Assembly: GCA_023667165.1 (NCBI GenBank)
Contig: JAMPAO010000056.1
Coordinates: 1 to 16,995 of the forward strand
Reading direction: 5' to 3'
Source: Ruminococcus sp.
GTDB taxonomy: Bacteria > Bacillota > Clostridia > Oscillospirales > Ruminococcaceae
DNA: 16,995 nucleotides
Program-made: the position numbers and the translations under genes
The notes under the pieces: model-generated
Told to the model about the DNA's origin: nothing
Database searches by the model: none
Seen by the model: the letters and a program-made list of their open reading frames with translations, nothing else
Shown here: one piece after another, positions 14,273 to 16,995 of the stretch
How the letters are laid out: the number at the start of each line of letters is the position of its first letter
How positions within the stretch are numbered: position 1 is the stretch's first letter

Positions 14273-14501
14273 TATTACCACTCCTATTGTTTTTATCATT
14301 TATTACATTAGATACATCTATATTGTTATCTATGCAATACAACACACTGCCAATACATAATTTATTTAAGCTGATATTATTATCTTTGGCATATTGTTTT
14401 ATGCGCTGTACAACATCTTTTCTATCTTTAATACCTATTGTATCCATATTATTTTTATCATATTTTGCACTTGCTCTTTTATGCGCTTCTGACACGGACA
14501 T
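14256..14501 (-). CDS. Small ribbon-helix-helix-like protein, copy 1
   Basis: A product of 81 residues from ATG 14501, which has GGAG about 8 bases upstream; the frame extends to 14537, but that start lacks a ribosome site. It opens with SVSEAHKRASAKYDKNN, then a strand DTIGIKD and helices DVVQRIKQYAKDNN and SLNKLCIGSVLYCIDNN, as in Arc-type regulators. The last 17 bases overlap the Uma2 start. Divergent promoters with an 11-bp inverted repeat lie upstream, which suggests that it regulates both itself and the plus-strand genes. Confidence 0.6.
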   Translation of the reverse strand: MSVSEAHKRASAKYDKNNMDTIGIKDRKDVVQRIKQYAKDNNISLNKLCIGSVLYCIDNNIDVSNVINDKNNRSGNNADVN

Positions 14502-14544
14502 ATCATCACTCCATTTCAATTTAGTAATATTGCACAAATTTATG

Positions 14545-14612
14545 TCATACTAACGGTTATTATTTGTGTATAATTTTCTCAAATTTCTGTTGACAAGTAT
14601 ACGTTAGTATGA
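14545..14612. repeat. Operator-like 11-bp inverted repeat at divergent promoters
   Basis: TCATACTAACG (14545-14555) and its exact inverse (14602-14612) are 46 bases apart. The right arm fills the spacer of the plus-strand promoter, and the left arm lies just after the predicted minus-strand start. Confidence 0.6.
14567..14596 (-). promoter_or_regulatory. Promoter of the RHH-Uma2-RHH genes
   Basis: Minus strand TTGTCA (14596-14591), 18 bases, TATACA (14572-14567). Its -35 box overlaps the -35 box of the plus-strand promoter. Confidence 0.45.
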
Positions 14613-14618
14613 TATAAT
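14590..14618 (+). promoter_or_regulatory. Promoter of the plus-strand small genes
   Basis: TTGACA (14590-14595), 17 bases, TATAAT (14613-14618): both perfect. Predicted start near 14625, leader of about 88 bases before the ATG at 14713. Confidence 0.75.
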
Positions 14619-14660
14619 TATAGACAGTAAAGGACAAGAAAACAAATCCCCTACACAACA

Positions 14661-14689
14661 ATTATACCACACAAGCGGCAAAAAGTCAA
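14661..14689 (-). promoter_or_regulatory. Second minus-strand promoter inside the plus-strand leader
   Basis: Minus strand TTGACT (14689-14684), 17 bases, TATAAT (14666-14661). It faces the plus promoter at 14590-14618, so the two 5' transcripts would overlap by about 30 bases. It could give the RHH-Uma2 operon a second, operator-distal start. Confidence 0.55.
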
Positions 14690-14712
14690 ATAAAAAAACG
14701 GAGGTAATCAAA

Positions 14713-14961
14713 ATGAACAGTTTTACAAAATTTGAAATCGGTGCAAGATACCATATTAATGAAAGCTCTTGCATAGTATACGAAGTTTTAAAGAGAACCG
14801 CAAAGCGTGTAACACTTCAACGGATTGAAAAACCTAACAGCCCTTACGAGCATAAGGGGGACGTTATTACTAAAGCAATTACAGAATGGGCGCAGGGTGA
14901 AACGGTTATATTTAGCAACGGTTTGCAAATATGGACTTGGGAAAACAAAATAACCGCCTAA
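14713..14961 (+). CDS. Small protein of unknown function, 82 residues
   Basis: CGGAGG lies about 9 bases before ATG. The sequence looks like a small beta-rich domain: FEIGARYHINESSCIVYEVL, then RTAKRVTLQRIEK, and an aromatic C-terminus GLQIWTWENK. No motif or family is recognised. It is the first gene of the plus-strand group and probably uses the consensus promoter at 14590. The next gene follows after a structured gap of 83 bases. Confidence 0.7.
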   Translation: MNSFTKFEIGARYHINESSCIVYEVLKRTAKRVTLQRIEKPNSPYEHKGDVITKAITEWAQGETVIFSNGLQIWTWENKITA

Positions 14962-14971
14962 AGGCTTCTAA

Positions 14972-15012
14972 AGGGTTGAGCCTATCAGCCCTATTCCAAA
15001 GGCGAAAGCCTT
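14972..15012 (+). other. Two RNA hairpins in the gap before the next gene
   Basis: AGGGUUGA (14972-14979) pairs with UCAGCCCU (14985-14992). AAGGC (14999-15003) pairs with GCCUU (15008-15012) across a GAAA tetraloop. There is no T run, so they are more likely processing or translation-control structures than terminators. Confidence 0.4.
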
Positions 15013-15044
15013 ATACATCAATATTAAAATGGAGGTACTACACT

Positions 15045-15320
15045 ATGAGTACAAATGAACTGCACGACATCATTAAGGAACTGAAAGAGTTCAAACTCTT
15101 GAAAGAGGAAGCGAAAGCGAAAATTTCGGAGCTTGAAAGCATTATCAAGGACGAAATGAAATCGCAGGAGCTTACAAAAATGATTATCGGCGAGTATAAA
15201 TGCAGTCTTGCGACCATAACCAGCAACAGGGTTGACAGCAAAGCATTGCAGGAGAACCGCCCCGACATTTACAGCCTTTTCATTAAGCCGTCAACCTATG
15301 AGCGGCTGACCGTCAAGTAA
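15045..15320 (+). CDS. Phage- or plasmid-type small protein with N-terminal coiled coil
   Basis: A product of 91 residues from ATG 15045, which has GGAGG 9 bases upstream; the frame extends back to 14931, overlapping the previous gene, and that start is rejected. Residues 1-42 form a coiled coil (IIKELKEFKLLKEEAKAKIS). The rest carries MIIGEYKCSLATITSNRVD, KALQENRPDIYSLFIKPS and TYERLTVK. The pattern 'D-x-K-A-L... P-D-x-Y-x-x-F... S-x-x-R-L-x-V-K' resembles a common group of small phage proteins whose function I do not know. Its stop overlaps the T-rich tail of a possible minus-strand RNA. Confidence 0.7.
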   Translation: MSTNELHDIIKELKEFKLLKEEAKAKISELESIIKDEMKSQELTKMIIGEYKCSLATITSNRVDSKALQENRPDIYSLFIKPSTYERLTVK

Positions 15321-15392
15321 AAGTAAAGCCCTTATGCAAGCTACCAACAAACATAAGGGCAAGCAAACACCCGCAACGTTAAGGGCGGTTAC
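15319..15392 (-). ncRNA. Possible short minus-strand RNA with its own promoter and terminator
   Basis: A perfect minus-strand promoter (15427-15399) predicts a start near 15392. About 30 bases further the RNA meets a 9-bp perfect stem (GCCCTTATG/CATAAGGGC, 15360-15352 with 15336-15328), followed by TTTACTTTTA. The hairpin has a T-rich tail only in this direction. The product would be about 70 bases and has no convincing ORF. Its 3' end touches the stop of the plus-strand gene. Confidence 0.45.
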
Positions 15393-15417
15393 ATATATAT
15401 TATAGCAGTAACCGCCC
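15383..15417. repeat. 10-bp inverted repeat around the minus-strand -10 box
   Basis: GGGCGGTTAC (15383-15392) and its exact inverse (15408-15417) flank the -10 box at 15399-15404. This could be an operator or an RNA stem in the plus-strand transcript. Confidence 0.5.
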
Positions 15418-15427
15418 AAAATGTCAA
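15399..15427 (-). promoter_or_regulatory. Consensus minus-strand promoter before the possible small RNA
   Basis: Minus strand TTGACA (15427-15422), 17 bases, TATAAT (15404-15399): both boxes are perfect. Confidence 0.6.
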
Positions 15428-15447
15428 GTAAAATTTTGGAGGTCGTT

Positions 15448-15918
15448 ATGGAATATTACAAATTTGAAACAACAATTTATTCAAGCAGACATCAAGCAGT
15501 TGCAGAAATAGCAAAGACTTATTTTTCAAAGATAGGACTTTTTAAACTTCTTGACAACTATTCCAACTATGAAAATGACATAAATTATAAAAAGCAAGTT
15601 TTCAATCAGTGCAACAAATTTATAGACAGCACTATTAAAAAGTTGGCAAGTCTTGATAACTGCGGTTGTTATGGAGTTATGCACGGAATGGAAATCTGTA
15701 TAATTAAAGATTTACCAGAATGTACAAACCGTGAAGATTACGACACTTTTAAATATGTATTTGAAAATAGATTTACAAGATGTTCGTTATCTTTCCCGAT
15801 TTTGTTTCACTACAAGCCTAACGAGTGCAGTATTGAAACTGTTTCTTTTGACAAAATGGACAAACGTTTTGCAGACTACAAAAAATATTTTGAAAAGCGA
15901 GGCTCTCACAATGTTTAA
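15448..15918 (+). CDS. Protein of unknown function, 156 residues
   Basis: ATG 15448 was chosen because GGAGG (15438-15442) lies 5 bases upstream; the frame reaches back to 15421 without a ribosome site. The sequence is polar and mixed alpha/beta, with Cys-containing segments (FNQCNKFID, DNCGCYGVMHGMEICIIKD, FTRCSLSFPILFHY). No transmembrane segment or signal peptide is visible, and I recognise no family. Its last 8 bases overlap the next start, so the two are translationally coupled and probably act together. Confidence 0.7.
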   Translation: MEYYKFETTIYSSRHQAVAEIAKTYFSKIGLFKLLDNYSNYENDINYKKQVFNQCNKFIDSTIKKLASLDNCGCYGVMHGMEICIIKDLPECTNREDYDTFKYVFENRFTRCSLSFPILFHYKPNECSIETVSFDKMDKRFADYKKYFEKRGSHNV

Positions 15919-16300
15919 AATCGAGGCTATGGGAGTTATTCCCGATACAGCACTTAAACAGACGGTTTTTGATTATGACTATCTTTTCATACCGCTTGAA
16001 ATGGAAAACCTTAACAGCAAGTATCAAAACATAATTAAAGATAACTTTGATACAGACCCTAACAGAGATTTAATTGACGATATGGAAATTTCACTTCAAA
16101 TAAATTTTGACCAGCAAAAGGGAGAACTTGAAAGAATACTTTTTGTCTCTTTCTATTTTAAGGGTGACAACATAACTAATCTTAAAACAGATGTACTGTT
16201 TACAAATGAGGAATGGGAAACATTCAAAAACAGAGTTATATTTTCAAGGATTAACAGTTTAAAACTTATAGCACACGGATTGGAGGTAGACAGATGTTAA
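15911..16300 (+). CDS. Protein of unknown function, 129 residues
   Basis: ATG 15911 overlaps the stop of the preceding gene (ATGTTTAA); an earlier frame start at 15731 lies inside that gene and is rejected. Segments: FKIEAMGVIPDTALKQTVF, then a helix-rich acidic centre (NRDLIDDMEISLQINFDQQ) and a strand LERILFVSFYFKGDN. The ribosome site is weak, consistent with coupled re-initiation. No family is recognised. Its stop overlaps a further ATG at 16294 that has a strong ribosome site. Confidence 0.65.
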   Translation: MFKIEAMGVIPDTALKQTVFDYDYLFIPLEMENLNSKYQNIIKDNFDTDPNRDLIDDMEISLQINFDQQKGELERILFVSFYFKGDNITNLKTDVLFTNEEWETFKNRVIFSRINSLKLIAHGLEVDRC

Positions 16301-16353
16301 GTTTTGGCTATCTGTTAAAAGAATTTTGGAGAATTTATATGCGTATTCCCTGA
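16294..16353 (+). pseudogene. Short ORF with strong ribosome site, possibly the stump of a third cistron
   Basis: GGAGG (16282-16286) stands 7 bases before ATG 16294, which overlaps the preceding stop. Only 19 codons follow (MLSFGYLLKEFWRIYMRIP, then TGA). In another frame the next bases read VFPDTALLFKTPI, similar to IPDTALK in the preceding protein, so a frameshifted remnant of a related gene is possible. A real 19-residue peptide cannot be excluded. Confidence 0.35.
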
Positions 16354-16422
16354 TACTGCATTGCTTTTCAAAACACCAATTTAAATATTGTGTAGAACGA
16401 AACAAAAGAGATAAAGGGCGTG

Positions 16423-16474
16423 TCAGATGTGTAACACCCTTATACAAAGATACTATTATGAGGTACACATCTGA
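16423..16474. repeat. 11-bp inverted repeat before the last gene
   Basis: TCAGATGTGTA (16423-16433) and its exact inverse (16464-16474) are 30 bases apart and end 29 bases before the ATG at 16504. Within it AGGGCGTGT and ACACCCT can also pair. It could be an operator or an RNA switch. Confidence 0.5.
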
Positions 16475-16503
16475 TACTCCATAGGAAAGAGAGGATTTTA
16501 AAA

Positions 16504-16995
16504 ATGGAACAAAACAGCATTAAACTGACATCTGCTGATGACAATGATAAAGAAGTTAATATTATTAGTTTGACTTCTGTTGACGATGCTATAAGTTTTT
16601 TTACACAACCGCCATTTTGCAATATGACAACAGAGCAGATTTTGGATATTGCTATAAAAACCGCATATTATGATGATATATATTCCTATAATATGATTTC
16701 AATCATTATCCCATATTACCTAATTAGTGGTTTTCTTGCTGCCTTAAAAAGAATTAATAAAATTGACAAATTTACATTCAAAACAGAACCTAATTATGAG
16801 GGTGATTATGAAATTATAATTAGTCATAATTCTAATGAAGACGAACCGAATCACATATATGAATGTTCTGCTAATATTAACACAATATCGTCAGAAACTT
16901 GTGACTTTCCTAATGGTGTGTTTTTAGTGCATATAGATGTTAGAGCAAATGTTTTTGAGAAAGTACAAACAAATAAATTTAATAAAATTATTGCT
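16504..16995 (+). CDS. Protein of unknown function, N-terminal part, runs off the window
   Basis: ATG 16504 follows AGAGAGG by about 10 bases, and the frame stays open for 164 codons to the window edge. The N-terminus is acidic and polar (LTSADDNDKEVNIISLTSVD). A hydrophobic patch, YNMISIIIPYYLISGFLAAL, lies at about residues 61-80. It is probably a buried helix; a membrane segment is possible. The rest is acidic beta-like sequence (YEGDYEIIISHNSNEDEP, FLVHIDVRANVF). No family is recognised. The inverted repeat at 16423-16474 may control it. Confidence 0.65.
   Translation, partial: MEQNSIKLTSADDNDKEVNIISLTSVDDAISFFTQPPFCNMTTEQILDIAIKTAYYDDIYSYNMISIIIPYYLISGFLAALKRINKIDKFTFKTEPNYEGDYEIIISHNSNEDEPNHIYECSANINTISSETCDFPNGVFLVHIDVRANVFEKVQTNKFNKIIA

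Noticed and set aside
15328..15360. Terminator of the plus-strand gene ending at 15320
   Set aside because: The stem has no T run on the plus strand; the T-rich tail is on the minus-strand side.

Overview
The window looks like a mosaic accessory region from a low-GC Clostridia-type bacterium (Bacillota). Strong Shine-Dalgarno sites, consensus TTGACA/TATAAT promoters, TTG as an alternative start and a Tn4451/TnpX-like recombinase all point that way. No housekeeping gene is present to fix the genus. Base composition changes in blocks: a GC-richer broken integrase (1-1290), a very AT-rich restriction-modification block (about 1840-5650), an intermediate mobilizable element (about 5700-11660) and a plasmid- or phage-like block of small genes (about 12700 to the end). 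This suggests successive acquisitions.

Layout. (1) Positions 1-1520 hold the remains of an integrated element. A recombinase-like C-terminal fragment and a 5'-truncated tyrosine integrase meet head-to-head near 121-151. The integrase also carries an in-frame TAG. It is followed by TACCG repeats, a tRNA-type terminator and the 3' part of a probable initiator tRNA, which looks like an attachment-site remnant. (2) Positions 1838-5652 hold a promoter and a two-subunit restriction-modification system. It has a PD-(D/E)xK nuclease joined to an N6-adenine methylase, split by a one-base frameshift in a T run, plus a specificity subunit. No motor HsdR gene is present, so the design resembles type IIB (BcgI-like) more than type I. 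(3) Positions 5711-11663 look like an integrative mobilizable element: a zinc-ribbon DUF6076-like protein, a small HTH protein with divergent interlocked promoters, an oriT-like intergenic region, a coiled-coil accessory protein, a MobC-like protein, a relaxase, a TnpW-like small protein and a large serine recombinase. Its outer ends could not be located, so the restriction-modification block may or may not be its cargo.

(4) Positions 11664-12726 are largely without ordinary genes. They contain two diverged copies of a unit of about 118 bases, a consensus minus-strand promoter, two possible micro-ORFs and a strong terminator. (5) Positions 12727-14501 (minus strand) encode a 26-residue hydrophobic peptide, a J-domain protein, and a Uma2-family nuclease flanked by two paralogous ribbon-helix-helix-like proteins. 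Consensus promoters here are embedded in long inverted repeats that look like operators. (6) Positions 14590-16995 (plus strand) are a run of small uncharacterised genes, with a possible short minus-strand RNA near 15319-15392 and a final gene that runs off the window.

How the parts fit together: relaxase, MobC-like protein and oriT would allow mobilisation by a helper conjugative element, and the serine recombinase would excise and insert the element. The restriction-modification genes and the RHH/Uma2 module are the most likely accessory functions. All functions are read from sequence motifs by eye; no database search was run.
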